Origin: Martelella lutilitoris
GTDB lineage: Bacteria > Pseudomonadota > Alphaproteobacteria > Rhizobiales > Rhizobiaceae
Length of the DNA: 64,000 bases
Assembly: GCF_005924265.1 (NCBI RefSeq)
Contig: NZ_VCLB01000004.1
Span: 310,001 to 374,000 of the forward strand
Direction: 5' to 3'
Every line of letters begins with the position of its first letter. Position 1 is the stretch's first letter. A model generated the notes under the pieces. It was not told the DNA's origin, did not search any database, and saw only the letters and a list, made by a program, of their open reading frames with translations. A program made the position numbers and the translations under genes. This document shows positions 52,801 to 60,679 of the stretch, in pieces.

Positions 52801-54813
52801 GTCCGTGCCGAGATCGGCATTTTCCAGCGCGAGATCGGCGGCCGGATCAAAGCTTGCGCGATCGGTATCCGGCGAGAAGGTCAGAACCAGCGTGCCGTCC
52901 TGGCCGTTGTCGGTGATGACGACGCCGACGTCAGGCGCGGTGCGGTCGAAGGCCGCGCTGTCGGAACCCTGCGTGCCGAGGTTGCCGGCAAGGTCGGTAT
53001 AGGAACCATTGCCGACGGATACCGTGACATCGCCGGTCGCTTCCGGGGTGACGGTGGCGGTCCAGGTGTTGGCGTCAACCTGCGTCAGGTTCGACAGCGT
53101 GCCGTTGCCAACGCTAACATCGCTACCATCGAAGCCGGCGACTTCCTCGGAGAAGGTGAAGGTCACGGAACCGGTCTGGCCGTCATTGACGATATCGACC
53201 ACGACGGACGGGCCGTCGACGTCGAAGTTTTCGGCATCCGAGCCTTCCGAGCCCGCATTGCCGGCCGCATCCGTATAGGAGCCGTCAGTGACGGTGGCCG
53301 TCACTTCGCCATTGCCGGTCGGGGTGATGGTCGCGGTCCAGACCTGATTGCCGGCGGCATCTTCCGACCATGTGCCGTCCGCGCCGAGATCGGCATTTTC
53401 CAGCGCGAGATCGGCGGCCGGATCAAAGCTTGCGCGATCGGTATCCGGCGAGAAGGTCAAAACCAGCCTGCCGTCCTGGCCGTTATCGGTGATCTCGACG
53501 CCGACGTCAGGCGCGGTGCGGTCGAAGGCCGCGCTGTCGGAACCCTGCGTGCCGGGGTTGCCGGCAAGGTCGGTATAGGAACCATTGCCGACGGCAACCG
53601 TGACATCGCCGGTCGCTTCCGGGGTGACGGTGGCGGTCCAGGTGTTGGCGTCAACCTGCGTCAGGTTCGACAGCGTGCCATTTTCAACCGCGATATCGGC
53701 GGCTTCGAAGCCGGCGACTTCCTCGGAGAAGGTGAAGGTCACGGAACCGGTCTGGCCGTCATTGACGATATCGACCACGACGGACGGGCCGTCGACGTCG
53801 AAGGTCTCGGTGTCGGTGCCTTCCGAACCTTCATTGCCGGCGGTGTCGGTGTAGGAACCGTCGGTGACGGTGGCGGTCACTTCGCCATTGCCGGTCGGCG
53901 TGATCGTTGCCGTCCAGACCTGGTTGCCGTCGGCATCTTCCGACCACGTGCCGTCCGTGCCGAGATCGGCATTGTCCAGCTCAAGATCGTCGGCCGGGTT
54001 GAAGCTGTCGCGATCGGTATCCGGCGAGAAGGTCAGAACCAGCGTGCCGTCCTGGCCGTTATCGGTGATGACGACGCCAACGTCAGGCGCGGTGAGGTCG
54101 AAGGTTGCCGATTCCGTGTCGGAAATCGGGTTGCCGTCACCGTCGACAACAGGATTGCCGTTCTCGTCTGTGACGGTCCCAACGACATCGACATCGCCCT
54201 CGCTGATCCCGTCGCGCGGGATATCGTGCGACCAGCTGCCGTCGTCATTGACCGGGATCGGCTCGGACACGACGGTTTCACCGTTCTCATCCGGATAGGA
54301 GATGACGACGTAGTCGCCGGAACTGTGGCCACTGACAGTGACAAGGCCAGAGGCGGGGTTGTCGGCGACCGTTTCAACGTCGAGGACCGGGAATTCGGCA
54401 ACGGAGGCCGCCGCCTCTTCACCCGCGCCGCCCGAGAAGGCAAGACCGCCGGCAGAGGCAGCCCCCAGCCCGCCCAGAGCGCCAAAGGGGAAGGGAGAGA
54501 CGCTGTTCGCGCCGATCTCGGCGAAGGCGAAATCGCTCCACGGACCGGAATACTGGCCCCACCAGGCGATGCCGTCATCGTCAACGAGAACCAGTTCGTT
54601 GCGCTCGTCGTCGAAGTCGACGAAGAAGTCGCCGATGACAATCGTCTCGCCGGCAACCGTAACGATGACGAGGTCATCGCCGTTCTGCGTGAACGAAGCG
54701 ACACTTTCCGGAGCGATCGGAAGTTTTACAACAGACGCCTCGTCAAGCTGAAGGTTAAGAACGGACTGACGATGCTGAGAGCCATCACTCTTGTCGACAA
54801 TGATTGCGTCCAT
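49849..54813 (-). CDS. Large repetitive type I secreted surface protein (BapA/LapA-like)
   Basis: A 1654-residue acidic protein. Residues about 1-160 resemble the BapA prefix (MDAIIVDKSDGSQ, FTQNGDDLVIVTVAGETIVI, Gly/Ala-rich LGGLGAASAGGLAF). After an Ig-like unit, residues 241-1200 are five 192-residue units, each of two bacterial Ig-like domains (TAPDVGV..., GPSVVVDI...). A vWA domain (about 1228-1420, MIDAS DFSGS near 1235) and a VCBS/cadherin-like domain with the C-terminal secretion signal (LDLNE-like, ends DHAMMVG) follow. No GGxGxD nonapeptide RTX run was seen. Cargo for the adjacent exporter; likely adhesion or biofilm matrix. Confidence 0.9.
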   Translation of the reverse strand: MDAIIVDKSDGSQHRQSVLNLQLDEASVVKLPIAPESVASFTQNGDDLVIVTVAGETIVIGDFFVDFDDERNELVLVDDDGIAWWGQYSGPWSDFAFAEIGANSVSPFPFGALGGLGAASAGGLAFSGGAGEEAAASVAEFPVLDVETVADNPASGLVTVSGHSSGDYVVISYPDENGETVVSEPIPVNDDGSWSHDIPRDGISEGDVDVVGTVTDENGNPVVDGDGNPISDTESATFDLTAPDVGVVITDNGQDGTLVLTFSPDTDRDSFNPADDLELDNADLGTDGTWSEDADGNQVWTATITPTGNGEVTATVTDGSYTDTAGNEGSEGTDTETFDVDGPSVVVDIVNDGQTGSVTFTFSEEVAGFEAADIAVENGTLSNLTQVDANTWTATVTPEATGDVTVAVGNGSYTDLAGNPGTQGSDSAAFDRTAPDVGVEITDNGQDGRLVLTFSPDTDRASFDPAADLALENADLGADGTWSEDAAGNQVWTATITPTGNGEVTATVTDGSYTDAAGNAGSEGSDAENFDVDGPSVVVDIVNDGQTGSVTFTFSEEVAGFDGSDVSVGNGTLSNLTQVDANTWTATVTPEATGDVTVSVGNGSYTDLAGNLGTQGSDSAAFDRTAPDVGVVITDNGQDGTLVLTFSPDTDRASFDPAADLALENADLGTDGAWSEDAAGNQVWTATITPTGNGEVTATVTDGSYTDTAGNAGSEGSDAEDFDVDGPSVVVDIVNDGQTGSVTFTFSEEVAGFEAADIAVENGTLSNLTQTGPNTWTATVTPEATGDVTVSVGNGSYTDLAGNPGTPGSDSEAFDRTAPDVGVEITDNGQDGTLVLTFSPDTDRASFDPAADLALENADLGADGTWSEDANGNQVWTATITPTGNGEVTATVTDGSYTDAAGNAGSEGSDAENFDVDGPSVVVDIVNDGQTGSVTFTFSEEVAGFDGSDVSVGNGTLSNLTQVDANTWTATVTPEATGDVTVAVGNGSYTDLAGNPGTQGSDSAAFDRTAPDVGVEITDNGQDGTLVLTFSPDTDRASFDPAADLVLDNADLGTDGAWSEDADGNQVWTATITPTGNGEVTATVTDGSYTDAAGNVGTEGSDAEDFDVDGPSVVVDIDIDDNGLGGDVTFTFSEDVDGFDASDISVNNGTLSNLQQVDDHTWTARVTPQKAGGDLTVTVADESYTDKVGNLGSGGADTEAFERNAPLAHEDDISLQLAGDDFMSDENFNIAFVLDFSGSVDYNEARTMLDAVKVAGQTFFEGTTGDVQIQLVAFSSDARSTVSFTNYADFAAQVDAWYNSRPYNAGTDYTAAVQKTMEAYTPLDGYDNRVFFMSDGEPTEQTQQRWENGKWVVDHSLESATQAAWNDFVADNKIDVQTVGIGQGVTVPRLQDVDEADGDNHVVQVANFDDLVDELLDVLKEVDVAGNVLNGADGVAGTADDDLLGIDGGRILSIDVDGETYTYDQGRIIDHNGNQVEDGAILNVETDQGGRLVFDFETGDWTYTAGPDTGMGEEDFRYVLTDDSGDTSEALLKIDVQEAGATASAARMAIETDSAEDSGEAAGQGVFHAETLGLASIDEAPAEDDDASGEHPAVDDEINVADLVYEDNGESLEAYLPEEKHANSNSASEAQSFSDQGTASIDLNELEDHAMMVG
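51214..54093 (-). repeat. Five tandem 576-bp repeats inside the adhesin gene
   Basis: The Thr codon of each TAPD start ends at 54093, 53517, 52941, 52365 and 51789: exactly 576 bp (192 residues) apart, five times. The last unit, closest to the vWA domain, is the most divergent (DIDIDDNGLGGDVTF in place of DIVNDGQTGSVTF). Confidence 0.95.
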
Positions 54814-55415
54814 AAGGCTGCTCCTTGAATTAGGCCAAATGATAGCGCTATCACACCTGTTGGGTGCAATTACGCTGAGGTTTTAGGCGCGTGGTTATTT
54901 TTATGGAGACCCGGTGTGGCGTCTTATGACCTGCCACTTTGGCGGGGTGACTAATTCAAACTCGCGCTTCAGGCAAGTGGCCTATGCCTCTTTTTATGAA
55001 CGCCAGATGAATTATTTATGAAATTGCAAGCCAGTGATTTTTAACGAAGAAAACGCAAATTTTTGCGCGAATATCGCCAGATAGCCCGCAATACGGGCGT
55101 TTTCAGACACCATAAGTCAACCGATTGATTGAGAGAGCACGCCCGAAAATCAGGCGTTGCGCCTGGGCACAGCTTCACCTGCGACAAAACGCCTCACATG
55201 CGAGATGCGTAATTTTTAAACACTCTCTTAGGTTGCGTATTTTTCATGCTTTTGTGGCAAGGATGTCAGCAAAAACGCACATAGAGACTCTTCCGCACGC
55301 TTGGCGAACTAGAAAAGGACAGTTAAAACGTGCCTTTCCGCTTACTTTCCGGATCGGTCGCCGTCTTCTCGCCTTTGTCGGCAAGTCGACCGGGCGACCC
55401 CCGATTCGCGAGCGG
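54814..55415. other. 602-bp AT-richer gap upstream of the adhesin
   Basis: No gene with a ribosome binding site was found. It contains the LacI-type operator at 54840, a CGCAAA-TT-TTTGCG palindrome (55054-55067), a GCCCG-CAATA-CGGGC hairpin followed by GTTTT (55084-55103) and a CAGGCG-TTG-CGCCTG hairpin (55151-55165). Base composition is lower in GC than the neighbours, as expected for a regulatory region of a surface-protein gene. Confidence 0.5.
54840..54853. promoter_or_regulatory. Perfect LacI-family operator upstream of the adhesin
   Basis: TGATAGCGCTATCA is a 14-bp perfect palindrome with the central CG dyad typical of LacI/GalR-family operators. It lies 27 bp before the adhesin start, where binding would block leftward initiation. 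No LacI-family gene is in this window. Confidence 0.6.
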
Positions 55416-56186
55416 TCACTCCGCACCCGCCGCGGCCTGATAAGGCGTACTGCTTTGCGCAAGCTTCCGGGCGCGGGCAATCCGCACAGAGGGGGCCGGA
55501 TGCGCGGCGGTAAAGGTCTCACCCCTCAGCCCTGCCCGCTCATGGGCCTGCATGGTCGCCAGGAAACGGGCGAGTGCCGCCGGATCATATCCGGCCTTCG
55601 CCAGCAGGCGTATCGCCAGGGCGTCGGCCTGAAGCTCCTGCTGCTGAGAAAAGGCTGAGACGCGCGCACTGCTTTTCGCAAGAAGCGCGCGAACAGCGTC
55701 GCTGTTGCCGATTGCCTCGCGGATATCCGCGCTGGAAACCGCGGCATCAACTCCGAACTGCACCCGCGCCTCTGCGTCGCCCGAGAGGATATGCGCCATT
55801 TCATGGGCGACCACGGCGGCGATTTCGCTGTCATCGCCGGTCAGCGTCAAGAGTTTGCGCGTCAGGTAGATATAGCCTCCTGGAGCGAAATAGGCATTGG
55901 CAACGGCGGAGTTGAGAACAAGCACGGTGACATGCATGCCGCCGGAGGCTTTCGACAGCCGGTCGCCGATCATGGCCAATTGCTGTGACCTGGCCGCATT
56001 CGTGTAAAGGCCGCCGGATTCGGCAACCAGTCGATTGCGGACGGCCGCCGCATTGCCCGACGCGATCTCTGCCGAAGGCGATCCGCTCATACCCGGCTGG
56101 CAACTGACGAGGCCAAGCGAAAGGAACAGTCCGGCCAGGCACGGGGCCGAGACATTTTCCCAAATGTGGCGCCGAAAAAGCATCAT
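55416..56186 (-). CDS. M48 family metalloprotease lipoprotein
   Basis: A 256-residue Zn-metalloprotease: lipoprotein signal with lipobox LVSC (Cys near residue 29), zinc motif HEMAH (about 129-133) and downstream Glu ligand in QQELQADALA. Compact, without the TPR extension of BepA. Membrane-anchored periplasmic quality-control proteases of this type act on outer-membrane proteins. The ATG overlaps the upstream IclR stop by 4 bp, so its expression may be tied to that regulator. Confidence 0.87.
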   Translation of the reverse strand: MMLFRRHIWENVSAPCLAGLFLSLGLVSCQPGMSGSPSAEIASGNAAAVRNRLVAESGGLYTNAARSQQLAMIGDRLSKASGGMHVTVLVLNSAVANAYFAPGGYIYLTRKLLTLTGDDSEIAAVVAHEMAHILSGDAEARVQFGVDAAVSSADIREAIGNSDAVRALLAKSSARVSAFSQQQELQADALAIRLLAKAGYDPAALARFLATMQAHERAGLRGETFTAAHPAPSVRIARARKLAQSSTPYQAAAGAE

Positions 56187-56965
56187 GCGAGCGTGCTGCG
56201 GTTCAGGCGGGTGAGATCGCGGGTTATCTCCTCCGATGCCGTCTTCAGCACGGCGGAATAGCGTTCGTTCGCCTCTCGCTGCGAGGCAAAGGCCGAGCGG
56301 AAATAGGTCAGGCCGAGGCTCGCCACCACACGGCCGCTATCATTGAAAACCGGCACCGCGATCGTGTCGGAATTGCGTGGCTCGACATGGGCCGCGCGCG
56401 TCGCATAGCCGCGCTTCCTCGTCATCGCCACCAGCCGGTTGATCTTGTCGGGATGCCGCGCCAACTCGTTTTCCGGATCGTCCGACATCCGCAGCATGCG
56501 TAGAATAAGCTCCAGCTCCTCATCAGGCGTGAAGGCGAGATAGGCGAGGCCCAGTCCGCGCGTGATCAGCGGCAAGCGCATGTTGACGGTCTTGTGAAAA
56601 GGGGAGACCGAGCTGTCGGGCACGGTGCTCATGCGCACCACCACGGCATCCCGATCAAGAAGCGCGATGGAAACGGGCCACTGGTGCTTGCGCGTGACGG
56701 CGACGGCCCAGGGCCGCCCAGCCTCCACCACCATCGGCTCCTTGTGATAACCGGAACTCAGCGAGGCGACGAGCGCGCTCAACTGGTAGCCGCCGACGCG
56801 CGGATCGTTCTCGACATAGCCGGCCTGTTCAAGCGTGCGCAGGATGCGGACCAGGGTCGGCTTGGGAAGCCCGGTGCGCTCATGCAGATGGGCAATGGAG
56901 GTGTATGGCTGCAGGTTCATTTCCTGCAACACACGCAGCCCCCGTTCGATCGATCGGATGCTCAC
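56183..56965 (-). CDS. IclR family regulator (third)
   Basis: A 260-residue IclR protein: helix-turn-helix YTSIAHLHERTGLPKPTLVRILRTLEQAGYV (about 22-52) and effector domain (about 90-250) with RLPLITRGLGLAYLAF. Divergent from the catabolic cluster starting at 57079, whose gap has inverted and direct repeats, so it probably controls that cluster. Overlaps the M48 gene by 4 bp. Confidence 0.9.
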   Translation of the reverse strand: MSIRSIERGLRVLQEMNLQPYTSIAHLHERTGLPKPTLVRILRTLEQAGYVENDPRVGGYQLSALVASLSSGYHKEPMVVEAGRPWAVAVTRKHQWPVSIALLDRDAVVVRMSTVPDSSVSPFHKTVNMRLPLITRGLGLAYLAFTPDEELELILRMLRMSDDPENELARHPDKINRLVAMTRKRGYATRAAHVEPRNSDTIAVPVFNDSGRVVASLGLTYFRSAFASQREANERYSAVLKTASEEITRDLTRLNRSTLA

Positions 56966-56983
56966 AATTCCTCCTTCCCAAGA

Positions 56984-57002
56984 CCGGCATTTCGCCTGCC
57001 GG
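56984..57002. promoter_or_regulatory. Candidate IclR operator region
   Basis: CCGGCA (56984-56989) and TGCCGG (56997-57002) form a perfect 6-7-6 inverted repeat. Two direct GCAAGTTG copies (57017-57024, 57030-57037), 13 bp apart, follow in the same divergent gap. Either could be the target of the IclR at 56965. Confidence 0.4.
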
Positions 57003-57078
57003 AACAGATCGGGTTTGCAAGTTGAGAGCGCAAGTTGTCAAGCCCTATACCCGTCTTGTTCGAAGGAAGGAGACTTGC

Positions 57079-58017
57079 ATGGCAACGGCGAACAATCGCG
57101 AGGAGGTGCGCGCCCTGATATCAACCATCGATGACGCGGTCGTCGACGGGCTGATGAAGGGGGCGGTCGATCTTCACGTTCATTCCGGACCGTCGACGAT
57201 GGCCCGTCAGCTCGATCATTTCCAGGCGGTGGAACAGGCCGCGGCCGCCGGCATGCGCGGGATCATGTTCAAGGATCATCACTATTCCGTCGCGCCCTTT
57301 CTGCCGATCATGGAGCGCGTGCTCGGCCATCTGAATGTGGCAATGTTTGGCGGGCTGGTGTTGAACAACACGACCGGCGGCCTCAACCCCTTCGTCGTCG
57401 ATGCCCAGCTTAACCAGGGCGCAAAGCTGGTCTGGATGCCGACGGCGCAATCGGCCAATCACATCCGCAGCTCCCATCGCAAGACAAGGCTTGCCTCCAA
57501 TGTTCGGCTGAAGGCGTCTCCCGGCATCACAGTCGTCGACGCCTATGGCGAAATCCTCGACCCGGTGAAGGAGATCCTTGATTCGATCGCCGCCTTCGAT
57601 GCCATCCTGTCCTCCGGCCACCTGCATGTGTGGGAAATCTGGAAACTGTTCACAGAGGCGCGCAAGCGCGGCGTCAAGCGCCTTCTCGTCAATCACCCCA
57701 TGTACGGGCTGCACTTCACCTATGAGGACATCGCCGAAATGGCCGCGTTCGGCGCGGTGATCGAACAATCGGCATGCCTCTATGTGGATTCGCGCTTCAA
57801 CGTGTTCTCCCCGCAGGAGCTGAAGGAACATGTCCTTGCCGCCGGCGTCGAACATTCCTCCATCGGCTCGGACCTGGGGCAGGTCGACAACCCCTCGCCC
57901 GTGGAAGGGCTGCGCCAGGCGATCAAGCTTCTGCTTGCACTCGGCTTCACCGAGGACGAGGTGCGCCTGATGGTGCGTGACAACCCGGCGAAACTGGTCG
58001 GCCTCGACCCTGCCTGA
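57079..58017 (+). CDS. DUF6282-like metal-dependent hydrolase
   Basis: A 312-residue amidohydrolase/PHP-like TIM-barrel protein, starting at ATG 57079 after AAGGAAGGAG. Metal residue candidates: DLHVHSGPS (HxH near residue 31), KDHHYS (near 65), SSGHLHVWE (near 180) and NHPMYGLHF; GSDLGQ near 272 holds a possible Asp. It resembles the DUF6282 family of uncharacterised hydrolases. First gene of the rightward cluster, so it may act on the initial substrate, for example ring or lactone hydrolysis; unproven. Confidence 0.8.
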   Translation: MATANNREEVRALISTIDDAVVDGLMKGAVDLHVHSGPSTMARQLDHFQAVEQAAAAGMRGIMFKDHHYSVAPFLPIMERVLGHLNVAMFGGLVLNNTTGGLNPFVVDAQLNQGAKLVWMPTAQSANHIRSSHRKTRLASNVRLKASPGITVVDAYGEILDPVKEILDSIAAFDAILSSGHLHVWEIWKLFTEARKRGVKRLLVNHPMYGLHFTYEDIAEMAAFGAVIEQSACLYVDSRFNVFSPQELKEHVLAAGVEHSSIGSDLGQVDNPSPVEGLRQAIKLLLALGFTEDEVRLMVRDNPAKLVGLDPA

Positions 58018-58134
58018 GGACAGCATTGTCTGACCGATGATTCGATTGATCACGCCACCCTTTCGTGTCGCGGACGGGTGCCGGAAGACGACCGATCAAA
58101 ACCAAGAAATCTCGCGCACGCCAAGGAGACCGCC

Positions 58135-59121
58135 ATGAAACTTGCAACCATCAACCATCAGGGAAAGCCTGTTCTTGCCATCAGAAAGGGCGATGCGACC
58201 GTTCTTCTGGAAGAGCTTTACGAAAGCGCCGGGCTTGGGTCCGCGCCTGCGGACATGAACGGCTTCATCAAAGGCGGCGCGGCGGAAATCGCCCGGGCGC
58301 GTGAAGCGCTCAAGAAGGGAGAAGCGACCCCGCTTGACGAGGCTTCGCTCGATTGGCTGCCGCCGCAGCCCCGGCCCTCCAAGATCCTCGGCGTCGCCTT
58401 CAACAATATGGGCATCCGCAAGTCCGCCCATCGCGATCCGGGCGTGCCGAACTTTTTCCTGAAGGCGCCCTCCTGCCTGACCGGCCACAACAAGCCGATC
58501 ATCATGGAAGACTATTACGGCGAGACCATCCCCGAACTGGAACTTGCCGCCGTCATCGGCAAACGCTGCAGCAGGATATCGGTCGAGGAGGCGAAGGACG
58601 CGATCTTCGGCTTCACCATCATCAATGACGTCACCTCCCACGGCATGAAGTTCGGCATGGATTCGATCGCGACGACGCGCGAGCCCGATCTTCTCAGGCC
58701 CCATCATCTTGCCTGGCGCAACCGGCATGGCGAGGACGACCGCGATGTCTATTTCGTCTACCACACCCGCTCCAAGGCCTCCGATACATTCGGGCCGATG
58801 GGCCCCTTCATCACCACGACCGACGAAGTTGAAAACCCGGACGCGCTTGAGGTGAAGGGCTGGCTCAACGGAGAGCCCTTCGCCGTCGACAGCACGGCAA
58901 GCTACCGCTTCAAGGTCGCCGAGGTCATCGCGGAAGCCAGCCGCTTCTTCACCCTGGAACCCGGCGATGTCTTCTGCTTCGGCACATCGGCGAAGGGCGT
59001 CGGCAATTTTCCGAATGGCCACCGCTCGGTAAACATGCACAAACTGTCCGGTACAATCGATATCGAGATCGAAGGGCTCGGCAGATTGTCCAACCCGGTT
59101 GTCCATAACTGGGAAGACTGA
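58135..59121 (+). CDS. Fumarylacetoacetate hydrolase (FAH) family protein
   Basis: A 328-residue FAH-fold enzyme beginning at ATG 58135 (AAGGAG site). It carries DPGVPNFFLKAPSCL, the metal-binding ELELAAVIG (Glu-x-Glu) near residue 135, and FTIINDVTSHGMKFGMD. FAH-fold enzymes cleave C-C bonds in beta-diketo acids or hydrate/decarboxylate ring-cleavage products. Lies 117 bp after the hydrolase gene. Confidence 0.9.
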   Translation: MKLATINHQGKPVLAIRKGDATVLLEELYESAGLGSAPADMNGFIKGGAAEIARAREALKKGEATPLDEASLDWLPPQPRPSKILGVAFNNMGIRKSAHRDPGVPNFFLKAPSCLTGHNKPIIMEDYYGETIPELELAAVIGKRCSRISVEEAKDAIFGFTIINDVTSHGMKFGMDSIATTREPDLLRPHHLAWRNRHGEDDRDVYFVYHTRSKASDTFGPMGPFITTTDEVENPDALEVKGWLNGEPFAVDSTASYRFKVAEVIAEASRFFTLEPGDVFCFGTSAKGVGNFPNGHRSVNMHKLSGTIDIEIEGLGRLSNPVVHNWED

Positions 59122-59183
59122 CGAGCGGAGGAGACCGGGCATTGAGCGGCGGCTCAACGGCCATAAGGGGGGAAGCGGACACA

Positions 59184-60206
59184 ATGCGTGTAGTGGAATT
59201 CAACGGCGCGGGCGGACCGGACGTGCTCGACATCGTCGAACGCCCCATCCCCGCGCCCGGAGCGGGCGAAGTTCGGATCCGGGTTTACGCGGCAGGCGTG
59301 AACCGGCCGGATATCCAGCAAAGGCGAGGGCTCTATCCTCCGCCCCCGGACGCCTCCCCGATCCCCGGCCTTGATGTCTCGGGCATTGTCGACGCGGTTG
59401 GCCCGGCCGTGACAGGGCTCTGTGCCGGCGATGCCGTCTGCGCGCTGACCAATGGGGGCGGTTACGCCGAATATTGCGTCGTGCCTGCGCTCCAATGCAT
59501 GCCGGTTCCGCGCGGGCTGAGCTTTGTCGAAGCCGCATCGCTGCCGGAAGTCTATTTTACCGCCTGGAACAACATCATCTGGCTTGGACGGCTTGGCGAA
59601 GGCGAGAGCCTGCTTGTGCAGGGCGGCACCAGCGGGGTTGGCATGGCCGCAATCCAGATCGCCCGCAAGCTGCGCAACGCCGAGGTTTTCGCGACAGCCG
59701 GGACAGACGAGAAGTTGTCCGTTTGTCTTCAGACGGGCGCGCACCATGCCGTCAGCTACAAGGGTGCCTGGGACGACGAACTGAGGGCGCTCACCGACGG
59801 GTTCGACGTGATCCTCGATGCGCAGGCCGGACCTTACACGCAACGGCAACTCGACCTTCTGAGACCGGACGGGCGGCTTGTCTTCATCGCCAGTCATCTC
59901 GGCGAGACGGCCGAGGTCAATGTCCGCCAGATCGTCCGGCGCAGACTGACGCTGACCGGCTCGACCCTTCGCCCGCGCCCGCCCGCCTACAAGGGCCGGA
60001 TCGCCGCCGAGCTCGTTCGCGATGTCTGGCCGCTTCTGGAAACGGGTGAAATGACAACCCGCATCCATCAGGTCTTCGCCTTTGGCGACGTCAGGTCCGC
60101 CCATCGGTTGATGGATGAAAACAGGCAGATTGGCAAAGTGGTTCTGGCCGTCAATGCCGAATGCGCTGAAACCATCGGGCGTGCCCGCAACAAGGAAAAA
60201 CACTGA
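59184..60206 (+). CDS. NAD(P)H quinone oxidoreductase-like (PIG3 family)
   Basis: A 340-residue zinc-free medium-chain dehydrogenase. AGVNRPDIQQRRGLYPPPPDASPIPGLDVSG (in part) is the PIG3/TP53I3 signature. QGGTSGVGMAAIQIA is the NADPH-binding motif. Start is at ATG 59184 by family N-terminus; an in-frame TTG at 59142 has a strong GGAGGAG site and remains possible. Ends by overlapping the MaoC start by one base (TGATG). Confidence 0.88.
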   Translation: MRVVEFNGAGGPDVLDIVERPIPAPGAGEVRIRVYAAGVNRPDIQQRRGLYPPPPDASPIPGLDVSGIVDAVGPAVTGLCAGDAVCALTNGGGYAEYCVVPALQCMPVPRGLSFVEAASLPEVYFTAWNNIIWLGRLGEGESLLVQGGTSGVGMAAIQIARKLRNAEVFATAGTDEKLSVCLQTGAHHAVSYKGAWDDELRALTDGFDVILDAQAGPYTQRQLDLLRPDGRLVFIASHLGETAEVNVRQIVRRRLTLTGSTLRPRPPAYKGRIAAELVRDVWPLLETGEMTTRIHQVFAFGDVRSAHRLMDENRQIGKVVLAVNAECAETIGRARNKEKH

Positions 60207-60679
60207 TGCTGATCGTTGACCACGCCCGTGATCTCGCTGCCCACGAAGGCCAATTGCTCGGCCGCTCGGCCTGGATGACCGTGACGCAGGAAGCGATCGA
60301 CGATTATGCCCGGCTGACGGGCGATGATCACTGGATCCATGTGGATGTGGAGCGCGCCGCGCGCGAGATGCCCGGCGGCAAGACCATTGCCCACGGCCTT
60401 TTCATCATATCGCTACAGCCGGCGCTCCAGCGCGAGATCTATCAGATCAGGGCGCGCGGCCGTGGCTTGAACTACGGCTACGACCGGATGCGCTTCATCG
60501 CGCCCGTTCCGGTGGAAAGCCGTATCCGGCTCGCCCTGACGCTTGTCGCCGCCGAGCCGCATGCGCTGGGAACGCGGATCGTCAACGACGCCGTGATCGA
60601 GCTGGAGGGCTCCCAAAAGCCCGCCATCGCCACCCGCCATATCGTGCTCATCGAAAACGAGCCGGGAGATAACCGATGA
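60206..60679 (+). CDS. MaoC-like (R)-enoyl-CoA hydratase
   Basis: A 157-residue hot-dog-fold enzyme: DDHWIHVDVERAAREMPGGKTIAHGLFIISL carries the hydratase-2 motif Asp-x4-His pair (near residues 42-47). Overlaps QOR by one and the ligase gene by four bases. Adds water to an enoyl-CoA made by the ligase in the same operon. Confidence 0.9.
   Translation: MLIVDHARDLAAHEGQLLGRSAWMTVTQEAIDDYARLTGDDHWIHVDVERAAREMPGGKTIAHGLFIISLQPALQREIYQIRARGRGLNYGYDRMRFIAPVPVESRIRLALTLVAAEPHALGTRIVNDAVIELEGSQKPAIATRHIVLIENEPGDNR

Noticed and set aside
51214-54093. Regular repeat array considered as CRISPR
   Set aside because: Units are 576 bp, coding and contiguous without spacers; they are protein repeats.
48937-54828. 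A rightward reading frame of 1963 codons running antisense to the adhesin and exporter genes
   Set aside because: It mirrors the repeat period and GC codon pattern of the leftward adhesin gene, has no ribosome binding site and matches no known family; the opposite strand has clear domains.
55125-55658. A 177-codon rightward frame in the adhesin upstream gap
   Set aside because: Overlaps the M48 gene antisense, very Arg-rich, no ribosome binding site.
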